57,528 bases of DNA from JBBQLG01 sp964251665 (GCA_964251665.1 CAXUKO010000027.1:1-57528); one strand, 5' to 3'; positions 9,538 to 17,351 are shown, numbered from the stretch's first letter. Made by a program: numbers and translations. Notes: generated by a model not told the origin, from the letters alone.

Positions 9538-9577
9538 GCAATGTACTATAACAAAGGCAGTTGAGTGACGAGTTTGG

Positions 9578-10048
9578 TCAGCGGGTAGCTAATTTGGCCC
9601 TCGGCGATTTGGCGTAGTGATACACGTACACCCATTTCGATGTTCCTCTGATGCCCCCTGCTACTGAGCAATGGCCAAGGCCCCATTTTTCACAAAGCAT
9701 CATCTCAATTCTGCGTGCATTTGTCATTGAGTAGGCATAAAACTTTTTGTAGTGCAGCAACCTGATCAGATTTTTACTTTTCTTGTGCGACGCTGTACGA
9801 GCACCATCAGGATCATTTGAAATGCCAACGTACCATTCTGAAAAATTAGCCTGAGATTTTGGCGGGTACGTACCTCGAACGTACTTAGTGATCTCAGTAG
9901 CAATTTCACTCACGACGTTCGGGTTAAAAGGGTGCTCTACCAGCCACTGATTGAGCGAAAATCCTATCAATTCAGGAAATTCTGTTGTCAATGGTATAGC
10001 AAGTATCGGCTTCTGCTTTTTTAAAAGAGTATTCGCTCGATTATTCAT
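9578..10048 (-). CDS. GIY-YIG-like small protein in the hsd locus
   Basis: 156 residues. The middle reads FSEWYVGISNDPDGAR, then a histidine (SHKK), then an AYSMTNARRIEMMLCEKWG helix and a Gly-rich GHCSVAGGIRGTSKWVYVY end. The order YVGI - Arg - Glu (Glu in ARRIE) - glycines is reminiscent of a GIY-YIG nuclease core. However, the first GIY element is not clear, so the family call is tentative. It lies between hsdS and hsdR on the same strand, with short gaps (54 and 40 bp), so it is probably part of the restriction operon as an accessory or passenger gene. Confidence 0.55.
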   Translation of the reverse strand: MNNRANTLLKKQKPILAIPLTTEFPELIGFSLNQWLVEHPFNPNVVSEIATEITKYVRGTYPPKSQANFSEWYVGISNDPDGARTASHKKSKNLIRLLHYKKFYAYSMTNARRIEMMLCEKWGLGHCSVAGGIRGTSKWVYVYHYAKSPRAKLATR

Positions 10049-10102
10049 TGTTGTTGCATGAATGGTTTAACACAGACAGCTAATAACCGAACAAATAGGC
10101 TC

Positions 10103-11314
10103 TCAATCAAGTATTAAAGTCTCAGAGAATGCTCTGTGCAATAAACTCTGAAATAAGGCCTCGCTGGTGGCCAGTTGAGCAATCGCCAATTTCTTCTGTT
10201 GCTCAATTTCAGTAATGGCGTGTGAGAACTGATTCTGTATATCAATTGTCGGAACAACAGCCGGAAAGCGTTTCAGTTGTTGCATATTGATAGACGCAAT
10301 TCCCGTCGTCTGCTTGGCCGCTTTCAGAAAGTAGCGTTTGCCGTATCGACTGCCAATCAAAAAACTCAGGAATGTTGGATTTACCAGTTGCTGGTTAGGC
10401 CTCACCCGAAAAATATGATTCTGGTGAATGCAATCGGCAATCTCGTCGTGCCATACTGCGCCCCGGCCTAACTTATCCGGGTCTCCCCCTTCGGTTAATA
10501 AAATATCGTTGCGCTGTAATCGGAATTTCTGGAGATCGCTGGGCGGTACATTGATCGTTTTGATTTCGCTCAGGTCAATCCGTCCATCCTGCACGTTAGC
10601 GACGCGCATATACGGCACGTCGATGTAATTAGTGCCGGTTTGTTTGGTGTTCTTGGTAACGCCTGATACGATGTCTGCAACTTCACACAAATTGATTGCT
10701 TCATACCGATGCTTTAGGGCCTGCTCATCGCCAAACATTTCCAGAAAAACGGCCTGGGGCAGTTGCTCGTAGTAGGTCAGCAGTTGGCGGTCTTTCTGGC
10801 GCAGGGCATCGGCCCGATCCAGCACGGCGGCAATGTGGCGTTGGGTGTCGAGGTCGGGCAGGGGGATTTGAGATTCCTCTAAATACCGCGTGAGCTGTAA
10901 ATTGATAATACCTGTTGTTTTATTCTGGTATCTGAGCGTATTCTTTGCTGCATGTTGATTGAAAAGAAACCAAAACAAGTACCGGTTTTCAACCTCCGAT
11001 TTTGAACGGATTACGCTTGTAAAATTGCTGCATAAATATGGTCCATCTGTCTGGTCGAAGTACACAACCCGGCCAACTGGCTGATTAGGACTCCCTCCCG
11101 ATTTTTCAATAATCGTGTCTCCTGGCATTAGCTGTTTCTGCGCTACTTTTTTAGGCGAAACATTCCGTCTTACTACGTCTGATAGATTCAGATAGCCGTT
11201 ATTAGTGAAGTTGGTAGAACGTAGCACTTTAACCAAATCGCCATCTTCTCCCCACTCGCCTGATATTGGGTTCTCAATAACATTACTGAGTTTAACGGTC
11301 TTTACGTGTTGCAT
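10103..11314 (-). CDS. hsdS: type I restriction enzyme, S (specificity) subunit
   Basis: The DNA-recognition subunit that pairs with HsdM (and HsdR). At 403 residues it has the usual two-target-domain layout. TRD1 covers about 1-150 and ends in IPLPDLDTQRHIAAVLDRAD, the conserved helix region that spaces the domains; a following DALRQKDRQLLTYYEQLP helix forms the central coiled region. TRD2 covers about 205-365 (with VSGVTKNTKQT, LTEGGDPDKLGRG) and ends in a second conserved IQNQFSHAITEIEQQK helix. It appears full length. Without a working HsdM (see the hsdM pseudogene) neither modification nor cleavage would be expected from this locus alone. Confidence 0.94.
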   Translation of the reverse strand: MQHVKTVKLSNVIENPISGEWGEDGDLVKVLRSTNFTNNGYLNLSDVVRRNVSPKKVAQKQLMPGDTIIEKSGGSPNQPVGRVVYFDQTDGPYLCSNFTSVIRSKSEVENRYLFWFLFNQHAAKNTLRYQNKTTGIINLQLTRYLEESQIPLPDLDTQRHIAAVLDRADALRQKDRQLLTYYEQLPQAVFLEMFGDEQALKHRYEAINLCEVADIVSGVTKNTKQTGTNYIDVPYMRVANVQDGRIDLSEIKTINVPPSDLQKFRLQRNDILLTEGGDPDKLGRGAVWHDEIADCIHQNHIFRVRPNQQLVNPTFLSFLIGSRYGKRYFLKAAKQTTGIASINMQQLKRFPAVVPTIDIQNQFSHAITEIEQQKKLAIAQLATSEALFQSLLHRAFSETLILD

Positions 11315-11377
11315 CTATTTTGTTGAGAAAGAGGTGGGTTTAATCGACGCTCATTTCACGGTGTCTTGTCCGTCAGA

Positions 11378-11827
11378 TTAATCTGCATCAGAATTGGGTT
11401 CCAGATACTTCCTAATTCGGACATTCGTATAGCTTTTGGCTTCGTCCAACACCTGCTTGAAAATGAACTCTGTAATTCCTTCTGTATAAATCGCTTCGTA
11501 ATCGTGGTCTCCGTCGTCGTGTAGCTGTTGCAGCATCGCAAAATTAACGCATTGCTTCTCAAAGTAGCTCAGTTCCTCAAAGCAGCCTTCAATCACGCCG
11601 TTGATGGTCATTTCATAAGCCTCCCACAGGTAAAACCGCTCTTCCTGTTCCTGCACACAGATTTCGTCCCAGCAGTTGGCCAGAATGCTATCATCGCCGG
11701 ACAGGGTGACTTTTATCTTTCGGAGATCTCGTACTACTTTATCCACTAAAGCCGCAACGTACTTATCCGCCTGCTTGTCGACCAGTCCGTATAGGAAACT
11801 TAATAGTCTCTCGTCTTCGTAAATCAT
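11378..11827 (-). CDS. hypothetical protein in the hsd locus
   Basis: 149 residues, not recognised. The composition is acidic and helical, with no transmembrane segment, signal peptide or Cys/His metal cluster; Leu/Glu-rich helices dominate (e.g. LVDKVVRDLRKIKV, EELSYFEKQCVNF). It lies between the PIN-toxin remnant upstream and hsdS downstream on the same strand, 63 bp before hsdS, so it is likely part of the same transcription unit. It may be an accessory of the restriction locus or an independent small cargo gene. Confidence 0.6.
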   Translation of the reverse strand: MIYEDERLLSFLYGLVDKQADKYVAALVDKVVRDLRKIKVTLSGDDSILANCWDEICVQEQEERFYLWEAYEMTINGVIEGCFEELSYFEKQCVNFAMLQQLHDDGDHDYEAIYTEGITEFIFKQVLDEAKSYTNVRIRKYLEPNSDAD

Positions 11828-11889
11828 TGGTCGTGTCTGGACTACACTATTCTGTATCGTTGAAGAAGCGTTGATAACTGACTACCTGT

Positions 11890-12315
11890 TTATGGCTTCA
11901 TCTGGCGTACCAACTCTTCAAAGGCTGCAAACGGAATGATGCGCGTCTGCTGCCACTGCTCCAGCACCAATAGATCGCGGTCGCCGGTAATCAGATAGTC
12001 GAGCGGCACAATTTCGGCCAGTGCCAACAGATAATTGTCTTTAACATCACGCGAACCCTCAACGGTTATTGTCAGGTGGTGTTCTTCGGTAGTCAGGGCA
12101 ATGAGTTCCAGGGTTTCCTGCACCCGCTCCGGCTTCACGTACTTTTTCAGTTTGGGGCGTTTGACAACCATGTTGTATTCGGCCAGAATCTCCGGGCAAC
12201 TATGAAACTGCATGGTCTGCTACAGCGACTCATCCAGCAGAATGGAGCTAAGAACGGCTAAGTGCTTGCCGATGGTGAAGCTTATCCAAATATTGGCATC
12301 GAACGCAATGTTCAT
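11890..12315 (-). pseudogene. PIN-domain toxin interrupted by an in-frame TAG
   Basis: Read through the stop, this is a complete PIN-family ribonuclease toxin of the PIN_3/VapC-like kind. It begins MNIAFDANIWISFTIGKH (the FDANIW strand with the first catalytic Asp) and continues with LAEYNMVVKRPKLKKY and a C-terminal DYLITGDRDLLVLEQW, which holds the other acidic residues. The reading frame is broken at codon 32 (12220-12222, TAG). What remains in frame is an N-terminally truncated 107-codon ORF from an internal ATG at 12213. The start overlaps the antitoxin stop (ATGA), the standard TA arrangement. One base change at the TAG would restore the frame; CAG to TAG is the simplest history but cannot be proved here. 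Confidence 0.82.
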
Positions 12316-12569
12316 GCTTGTTTAGGGGGTCCACGCCGGGCGAGTCCACGCCGGGGCTGCTTTCGCGCAGCCTGTACCTCCTGCATGATGTCATCGTCGG
12401 TCAGCGGTACGTTTTGTGGGGCATTTTTGATGTATCTGTCGACCTGCATATTCAGTGTTTCGACTTCTACGAAATCAAACAATTTGAGCATTTCCAGAAA
12501 AGCCGCCTTCCGGGCGGGGTCTACCCGAAGCATAACGCGCTCCGGGGTTCGATTGGCGAGTGGTTGCAT
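12312..12569 (-). CDS. antitoxin of the PIN-type toxin-antitoxin pair
   Basis: 85 residues, upstream of and overlapping the PIN-toxin gene by 4 bp (ATGA). The protein has a short N-terminal basic strand (ANRTPERVMLRVDPARK) followed by a helix with FLEMLKLFDFVEV. The C-terminal half is charged and disordered-looking, ending in an Arg/Lys-rich segment. This suits a small DNA-binding antitoxin whose tail wraps the toxin, but I cannot assign a named family. Since the toxin is interrupted, the antitoxin may persist simply as a regulator or because cross-neutralisation is useful. Confidence 0.72.
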   Translation of the reverse strand: MQPLANRTPERVMLRVDPARKAAFLEMLKLFDFVEVETLNMQVDRYIKNAPQNVPLTDDDIMQEVQAARKQPRRGLARRGPPKQA

Positions 12570-12677
12570 ATACCTCTTGTGTTGACTACATATTAAAGTT
12601 ACGCATTTACCGGTACTTGAGCTGCGCTAGTAATGGCTTCGTCGGGGCTTAAATACGCTTCCGAACGCAGTACGCTC

Positions 12678-13460
12678 TCAGGACTTGTACTGATTGCTCA
12701 TCCAAACGAAACTCAATGCCCCTTTAATTGACGGAATTGGTACACAAGCCTCGTAAAATAACAATTCGTTGGGTATTCTACGATCATTAAACCATACATC
12801 AGCCAACACTAACTCAGGTTCAATTGGTGTGGTACCTGCCGCCAAACACCGATGAGTTAGTGAACGAGTATTTAACGGTTTATTGGCTTGCAAATAGTTT
12901 GCTAAGAATTCCTTGCTTCGGTTTGCCCACTCAATTTGGCCCTTACATGAATGAAATACTGCGATAGGCTCCGGGCCTAACTCCATGTATCGAAAAGCGG
13001 TAGCGGTCAAACTGGTTTGAAAACGCCGAGCCGTTCGCTGTAAAAGCTCAATATTAAACGGTTGAAACTGTACTAATGGCAGAAATAAATGGGTGGGCAT
13101 AAGCAGTTCAGCGGCAAACGCATTGGCTTCCGACTCGTGTGATCCCTGCTTATTCCGTTCTCTGAAAGCTTTAGCGTCACAATGAAAAAAAGGGCGCAAC
13201 GAACGGTGCAACCGGAGATGCCCCAACTCGTGCGCCCGTATAAACCGTAGTTTTTCGAGACTTTTGATAGATTTATTGATGGTAACTATGGCCGAGTTAT
13301 TGCCGCCAAAAATGATTCGACCTTCGGCACCCGTCATTAATTTTTCTTGGTATATACCTCCTTGTGCCCAAATTAAATCCTCAATCGGTACATCGGTGGG
13401 ATTTTCAATTCCATATTGGCTAAGTAGCTCAAAAGCTGATGAAGTGGGTTTATCGCTCAT
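12678..13460 (-). CDS. ImmA/IrrE-family metallopeptidase
   Basis: 260 residues with a zinc-metallopeptidase core of the ImmA/IrrE family (COG2856). The HEXXH motif is RAHELGHLRLH, with His77, Glu78 and His81; the third ligand is Glu111 in SHESEANAFAAELLMP. ImmA-type proteases cleave repressors or anti-sigma-like regulators in response to DNA damage or phage. The gene overlaps the preceding 145-residue gene by 4 bp, and that gene follows a sigma-factor-like gene by 11 bp, so the three probably form one operon. I infer that the protease acts on one of these partners. It is the last gene of the module, and downstream sequence turns to the TA pair. Confidence 0.88.
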   Translation of the reverse strand: MSDKPTSSAFELLSQYGIENPTDVPIEDLIWAQGGIYQEKLMTGAEGRIIFGGNNSAIVTINKSIKSLEKLRFIRAHELGHLRLHRSLRPFFHCDAKAFRERNKQGSHESEANAFAAELLMPTHLFLPLVQFQPFNIELLQRTARRFQTSLTATAFRYMELGPEPIAVFHSCKGQIEWANRSKEFLANYLQANKPLNTRSLTHRCLAAGTTPIEPELVLADVWFNDRRIPNELLFYEACVPIPSIKGALSFVWMSNQYKS

Positions 13461-13894
13461 TTAGGCTTTGATGAGTCGATATTTTCCAACTCATCAAAGA
13501 TATAAAGTAACTCAACTTCATCAATCATATCAAGTAACTCTTGATTCGACAAATCCTTGGCTTTACGAAAATTGGCCTGTAAAGCCGTTTCACCACGCTG
13601 GGCCAGCAAATCAGCCAGATATTTCGCCGGATCAGCAATACGTTCTAACCGCTGTAAAATTTGCTGTTTAGCGCGTTCATAGCGTTGGAAGGTTTGTTCT
13701 TTAGCAATTACTAACTCGGCCCTACCACGCAGTCTTTTAATTAATGCCATGCCGTGCCGGACCACAGCATCAGGGTCACGCCCTTGCTCCTCAATACGGG
13801 CGCGGGCCTCGGTCGGGTCAGATAGTGTTTGCTCCGTAAAGGCATCAAACAAGCGATCCACCCGGTTGGGATTCGTAAAGGTTTTATTCTGCAT
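13457..13894 (-). CDS. unknown helical protein between sigma factor and ImmA protease
   Basis: 145 residues, not recognised. It is charged and strongly helical: a long heptad-like stretch (residues about 40-95, e.g. LIKRLRGRAELVIAKEQ, ILQRLERIADPAKYL) suggests a coiled coil, followed by a QANFRKAKDLSNQELLDMI helix pair and an acidic tail. There are no membrane segments. By position it is sandwiched between a sigma-70-like gene (11 bp upstream) and an ImmA peptidase (4-bp overlap). An anti-sigma or repressor that the protease removes is a reasonable guess, but it is positional inference only. Confidence 0.65.
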   Translation of the reverse strand: MQNKTFTNPNRVDRLFDAFTEQTLSDPTEARARIEEQGRDPDAVVRHGMALIKRLRGRAELVIAKEQTFQRYERAKQQILQRLERIADPAKYLADLLAQRGETALQANFRKAKDLSNQELLDMIDEVELLYIFDELENIDSSKPK

Positions 13895-13905
13895 AAGAAC
13901 GACAG

Positions 13906-14502
13906 TTATAGGGTAAGCGGAAGGAGGATACGACGCAGTTTCTTTAAAGCAGCCTCAATTACACTGACAGGTACATTCAGTCCCTGCGCAATCTGCTTAT
14001 TTTTCATTCCGTCGAGTCTTCCCTCATATACCTGCATCAACAACTGATCCGAAGTGTTGTCGTGCTGTCGGATCAGCCGTTCGGCCTGTTCCAAAAATTC
14101 GCATTCGTAAATATTCTCTAAAGTATAAGCCTGATCAGCAATCAATAGCTCAAGCGGGTTCGACACCATCTCCCCCTCCTCCTCGTCGACCAAGACTATC
14201 TCTTTAACGAGTTGACTCTCCGCCGACGCATAAAGGTTAGAAACAATACTGCGAATGACCTGCGTCGTGATAAACAGCCGAAAGTCAGGTTTAACCTGAT
14301 AATCCCATTTACGACGACCTGTATAAACAGCTTCAATAGCTTCGTCAATGACCATCTGTGCGTCATACCCTTTTGGTAGTATCGTGGTCGGGTATCTCAC
14401 CCAATACTTTTTCAAGAGCAGGTTCGTGTAGTCATCGAGTTGAATAAACAACTCCTCCCAAGGTTGTTCGTCAAGCTTACTGAGGGTAGCGGAGTCTATC
14501 AT
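13906..14502 (-). CDS. sigma-70-family (ECF-like) transcription factor
   Basis: 198 residues. The central segment (about 67-100: KPDFRLFITTQVIRSIVSNL) resembles sigma region 2, and the C-terminal segment (about 150-195: DQLLMQVYEGRLDGMKNKQIA then LNVPVSVIEAALKKLRR) is a region-4 helix-turn-helix. An acidic linker (VDEEEGEMV) lies between. The N-terminal 60 residues are unusual for an ECF factor, so activity as a true sigma factor is likely but not certain. It is the first gene of a three-gene unit with the 145-residue protein and the ImmA protease, and it diverges from the ubiquitin-like operon. The shared 132-bp gap contains a perfect inverted repeat that may be its target or an autoregulatory operator. 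Confidence 0.72.
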   Translation of the reverse strand: MIDSATLSKLDEQPWEELFIQLDDYTNLLLKKYWVRYPTTILPKGYDAQMVIDEAIEAVYTGRRKWDYQVKPDFRLFITTQVIRSIVSNLYASAESQLVKEIVLVDEEEGEMVSNPLELLIADQAYTLENIYECEFLEQAERLIRQHDNTSDQLLMQVYEGRLDGMKNKQIAQGLNVPVSVIEAALKKLRRILLPLTL

Positions 14503-14554
14503 ACGGTGGATGGATAAAAGCCCTTCTCCCTATAAAGCTAATAAAAAACATTTT

Positions 14555-14572
14555 TTTGCCAACCGTGGCAAA
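14555..14572. promoter_or_regulatory. inverted repeat TTTGCCA-N4-TGGCAAA in divergent promoter
   Basis: A perfect 7+4+7 inverted repeat between the sigma-factor-like gene (minus) and the ubiquitin-like operon (plus). Its left half contains TTTG, a possible -33 element; 17 bp further lies TACTTTC (14576-14582), close to the Bacteroidetes -7 consensus TAnnTTTG. It is therefore both a plausible operator and part of the promoter for the plus-strand operon. Confidence 0.5.
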
Positions 14573-14619
14573 ATATACTTTCTGGATAGCTACTAACAGT
14601 GTAAGCAAGTAAACCAAGA

Positions 14620-14628
14620 AAGGAGGTG
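14620..14628 (+). promoter_or_regulatory. strong Shine-Dalgarno AAGGAGGTG
   Basis: A near-perfect anti-16S complement located 6 bp before the ATG at 14635. Almost every other start in this window lacks such a site, as is normal in Bacteroidota, so it decides the start of the 55-codon gene and suggests unusually strong or specially controlled translation. Confidence 0.75.
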
Positions 14629-14634
14629 TAAACT

Positions 14635-14802
14635 ATGGCTACTAACAAACCTACTGGTGACGGACATCGTAATGGTGCCGTGCGTCAACGCTCCCAGTTC
14701 GAGCACAACGGCACGTACTTCAAACGCGATGCCAACACCGGGCAAATCATGTCCGGGAAACAAGACGGCACGCCCTACAAAGGCGTTCGTCGGGAAAAAT
14801 GA
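14635..14802 (+). CDS. 55-residue conserved small basic protein, leader of the ubiquitin-like operon
   Basis: A short gene starting MATNKPTGDGHRNGAVRQRS and continuing with a Phe-X-Lys-Arg-Asp (FKRDANTGQ) segment and a final DGTPYKGVRREK. It is basic, with repeated Gly/Lys motifs and no membrane or metal site. I recognise this N- and C-terminal pattern from small proteins of unknown function found in Bacteroidota and other bacteria, but no function is known to me. It has a strong Shine-Dalgarno site and precedes the ubiquitin-like/E2 gene by 71 bp; a stem-loop (14808-14833) follows its stop and could attenuate read-through. It could be a substrate, a regulator or an independent gene. Confidence 0.75.
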   Translation: MATNKPTGDGHRNGAVRQRSQFEHNGTYFKRDANTGQIMSGKQDGTPYKGVRREK

Positions 14803-14807
14803 TTGGG

Positions 14808-14833
14808 CTGATGGCTTCGTCTGAGGCCATCAG
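14808..14833 (+). terminator. stem-loop after the 55-codon gene (attenuator candidate)
   Basis: CTGATGGC pairs perfectly with GCCATCAG across a 10-base loop, followed within 20 bases by a T-rich run ending in CTTTTT. It lies between the small gene and the real start of the ubiquitin-like/E2 gene, so it may cause partial termination and set the ratio of the two products. Confidence 0.55.
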
Positions 14834-14873
14834 TCTATTTAAACTCTTTTTACAACCTGTAAATCAATCAATT

Positions 14874-15629
14874 ATGTTACCAGTAAATTTAGATACGCTC
14901 CTGAAAGAAGGAGAAGTTATCGACATCGCGCACTGCGCTAAACAGGGCACCGTCCCGGAGCGGAATAAACGGTACCTCATCCAGATTGACCGTATTCAGT
15001 ACGTGGTTGACGACTGCTTGACAGGCCGCGCCCTGCTTACCATAGCGGGCAAAGACCCGCATCGGTTCCAGCTTCGGCAGAGCGTCCGCCACGGAAACAA
15101 GGTGACGGTTGATGTCGTGAAACTCAACGAGGAAGTCTGCTTCACGAAGGCGGGCATCGAAAAGTTTATGACTCTGCCCCTCGATCAGCAGGAAGGCGAA
15201 TTCATCGCCCGTCGTCAGTTTCACCTACCCGAAGAAGACATGGAATTTCTGGAGGGACAAGACTTGCCTTGGGATACGGTGATGGATGGCAGCGGATCGT
15301 ATGTGCTTGTTCATCAGTTTCCAGTACCGGAGGGCTATAATCTACAGACCGTAACGGCAGCAATTCGGATCGAATCGGGCTACCCGCAAACTCAGTTGGA
15401 CATGGTGTATCTCTATCCGGCACTGGCGCGGTTGGACAGTCAGCCAATTGGAGCGTTGTGCGACCAGCCTATTGATGGCAAAACGTTTCAACGCTGGTCA
15501 CGTCACCGCACGGGTGAAAACCCCTGGCGGCCCGGCATTGATAACCTGGCTACGCACGTCGGATTAATCAGTTTTTGGTTTGAGCAAGAGTTTACCAAAC
15601 GTCCACAGCTCCATGCAGTACCAGCTTAA
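14874..15629 (+). CDS. ubiquitin-like domain fused to E2-like conjugating enzyme
   Basis: 251 residues from the ATG at 14874; an in-frame ATG at 14799 would add 25 residues but runs through the stem-loop, so I prefer the later start. Residues about 30-105 form a multiubiquitin-type beta-grasp domain (YLIQIDRIQYVVDD, GKDPHRFQLRQ, VVKLNEEVCFTKAGIEKF). Residues about 112-251 match the prokaryotic E2 family E: LPEEDMEFL, PVPEGYNLQTV, SGYPQTQLDMVYLYP, FQRWSRHR. The only cysteine in the E2 half is in ALCDQP, a candidate active-site residue. With the JAB/E1 fusion next door this forms the bacterial ubiquitin-like conjugation operon type described by Iyer, Burroughs and Aravind and related to Bil/Bub systems. 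The target is unknown. Confidence 0.87.
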   Translation: MLPVNLDTLLKEGEVIDIAHCAKQGTVPERNKRYLIQIDRIQYVVDDCLTGRALLTIAGKDPHRFQLRQSVRHGNKVTVDVVKLNEEVCFTKAGIEKFMTLPLDQQEGEFIARRQFHLPEEDMEFLEGQDLPWDTVMDGSGSYVLVHQFPVPEGYNLQTVTAAIRIESGYPQTQLDMVYLYPALARLDSQPIGALCDQPIDGKTFQRWSRHRTGENPWRPGIDNLATHVGLISFWFEQEFTKRPQLHAVPA

Positions 15630-17016
15630 CATATCCGGTCTCCATCACCAGAAACTGCGGGAACATCTGTTTCCCGCCGATGGGATGGAGGCAGTTGCTC
15701 TTGCCCTCTGCGGGCGGTATCGGCATGGTAATCTAACGAAGTTGCTCATCAACGAGGTGTTTTGCATCCCCATCGACCAGTGCGACCGTGGCCACGACTA
15801 CATTCGCTGGAATCCTGCCCTGCTCGAACCGTTCCTGGTGAAGGCACAACGCCGGGACATGGCTATTATGAAGATTCACAGTCATCCCGGCGGATTTGAC
15901 CAATTCTCGGAAACCGACGATATATCAGACGGTGAGTTATTTCCTTCTGTCTTCGGTTGGGTCGATGGCGACGAGCCTCATGCCAGTGCCGTTATGCTAC
16001 CCGACGGCCTCATCTTCGGGCGGGTATTTTTGCCAGATGCTACCTGCCACCCACTAAACAAAGTACTGGTAGCGGGCGACCAGATTCAAATCTGGACCGA
16101 CGAAACACCAACAGACATTGTGCATGAGGCCGGACAACGAACAGCCCAGGCATTTGGCGAGCATTCCTACAATCTGTTACGACAATTAAAGATTGGCGTA
16201 GTTGGGTGTTCAGGCACCGGTAGTCCCGTTATTGAGCAGTTGGCCCGGTTACAGGTTGGCCACCTTGTATTGGTTGATCCTGATGTAATGGAGAAGAAAA
16301 GCCTGAACCGAATTCTTCATTCCACATTGGATGATGCTCTCGCGCAACGGCCTAAAGTGGAGGTACTGGCAGAGGGCGTTCGGGCTATGCAGTTGGGTAC
16401 AAAAGTCACGCACATCCAGGCCAATCTATATGATGATCCTGATCTCCTGCACGTATTAGCGGGTTGTGATGTACTGGTTGGCTGCATGGACAGCGTTGAT
16501 GGGCGATTTTTACTCAATACACTGGCTACGTTTTACCTCGTTCCCTACATCGACTTGGGGGTCAAACTGCAAGCAGACGGAAAGGGTGGTATTGAACACA
16601 TCAGCGGTGCCGTTCATTACCTTCAACCGGGCAAATCATCGTTAATGACGCGCGGTATGTACGACGAGAAGGATGTTCGTTCGGCATCGGAATACCGCAA
16701 GAACCCGGAGACGTTCGCCGAGCGAGTCCAGCACGATTATTTTCGGGACATTCCCGTTAACCGTCCGGCCGTTATTTCGGTCAATATGATGGTCGCGGCC
16801 AACGCAGTTTGCGAATTGCTCAACCGGCTGCATCCATTTCGGAAAGATCTATTGGCTGAATATGCTCACCAAGTCTTTGATATGACCGAAGGGTATTGGG
16901 CTAAAACTACCGAAAGCGACTTTTCGGTGGATGAGTATCTGGTACGTAGGGTAGGCCGGGGGAACCTTCGTCCCCTACTGGAACTGGTTGATTTAGAGCC
17001 GTTGATCTTTTGCTGA
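15613..17016 (+). CDS. JAB/MPN protease fused to E1-like (ThiF) activating enzyme
   Basis: 467 residues from the ATG at 15613, which overlaps the previous gene by 17 bp; upstream in-frame codons are not ATG. The N-terminal JAB domain (about 1-170) has a full JAMM site: Glu26, His89-Ser-His91-Pro and, ten residues after His91, Asp102. The second half is ThiF/E1-like: IGVVGCSGTGSPVIEQLARL (adenylate-binding loop), VLVDPD, KKSLNRI, then VGCMDSVDGR and an NRPAVISVNMMVAA helix. The fusion combines a deconjugating protease with the activating enzyme. Substrate activation and processing of the ubiquitin-like protein encoded upstream is the expected role. Confidence 0.9.
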   Translation: MQYQLNISGLHHQKLREHLFPADGMEAVALALCGRYRHGNLTKLLINEVFCIPIDQCDRGHDYIRWNPALLEPFLVKAQRRDMAIMKIHSHPGGFDQFSETDDISDGELFPSVFGWVDGDEPHASAVMLPDGLIFGRVFLPDATCHPLNKVLVAGDQIQIWTDETPTDIVHEAGQRTAQAFGEHSYNLLRQLKIGVVGCSGTGSPVIEQLARLQVGHLVLVDPDVMEKKSLNRILHSTLDDALAQRPKVEVLAEGVRAMQLGTKVTHIQANLYDDPDLLHVLAGCDVLVGCMDSVDGRFLLNTLATFYLVPYIDLGVKLQADGKGGIEHISGAVHYLQPGKSSLMTRGMYDEKDVRSASEYRKNPETFAERVQHDYFRDIPVNRPAVISVNMMVAANAVCELLNRLHPFRKDLLAEYAHQVFDMTEGYWAKTTESDFSVDEYLVRRVGRGNLRPLLELVDLEPLIFC

Positions 17017-17030
17017 AGCTACGCTTATGG

Positions 17031-17351
17031 ATGCAGGAGTTCGGTTATCAACTCCTGCACCTTTTTTATCGGGATTCGTACATCGCGCAACGTTGTGATG
17101 ACCTGCCAGATGTACCACATCCCTGGCGTATTTACTTAGTTGGCGAGTCGGATGCTCCGTGGCTGATTGCCTTTCAATGTCCCTGTGGCTGTAAAAGCCT
17201 TATCCAACTCAACACGCTTAAAGACGCAAAACCTCGATGGACGTATCAACTACACCCCTTCAACCAGATTAGCCTGGCCCCCTCTGTTTGGCGAAAAGTA
17301 GGGTGTAGAAGCCACTTCTGGGTCAAAAAGGGTCGCGTTGTTTGGTCCTGA
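17031..17351 (+). CDS. DUF6527-like Cys-rich protein, end of the ubiquitin-like operon
   Basis: A small protein with a CPCGC knuckle (FQCPCGCKSLIQLN) and a later cysteine/histidine pair in KVGCRSHFWVKKGRVVW, the pattern of the DUF6527 family that often accompanies multiubiquitin/E2/JAB-E1 operons. The cysteines suggest a zinc site. I chose the ATG at 17031; a TTG at 17010 in the same frame would overlap the upstream stop and add seven residues. It is the last gene of the operon and faces the yhcG remnant, which is transcribed towards it. Function within the system is not established. Confidence 0.8.
   Translation: MQEFGYQLLHLFYRDSYIAQRCDDLPDVPHPWRIYLVGESDAPWLIAFQCPCGCKSLIQLNTLKDAKPRWTYQLHPFNQISLAPSVWRKVGCRSHFWVKKGRVVWS

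Noticed and set aside
14799..14873. ATG at 14799 as start of the ubiquitin-like/E2 gene
   Set aside because: It would translate the stem-loop; the ATG at 14874 begins at the recognisable domain.
15580..15612. TTG start for the JAB/E1 gene
   Set aside because: The ATG at 15613 gives a clean N-terminus and short overlap; the extra residues are not family-like.
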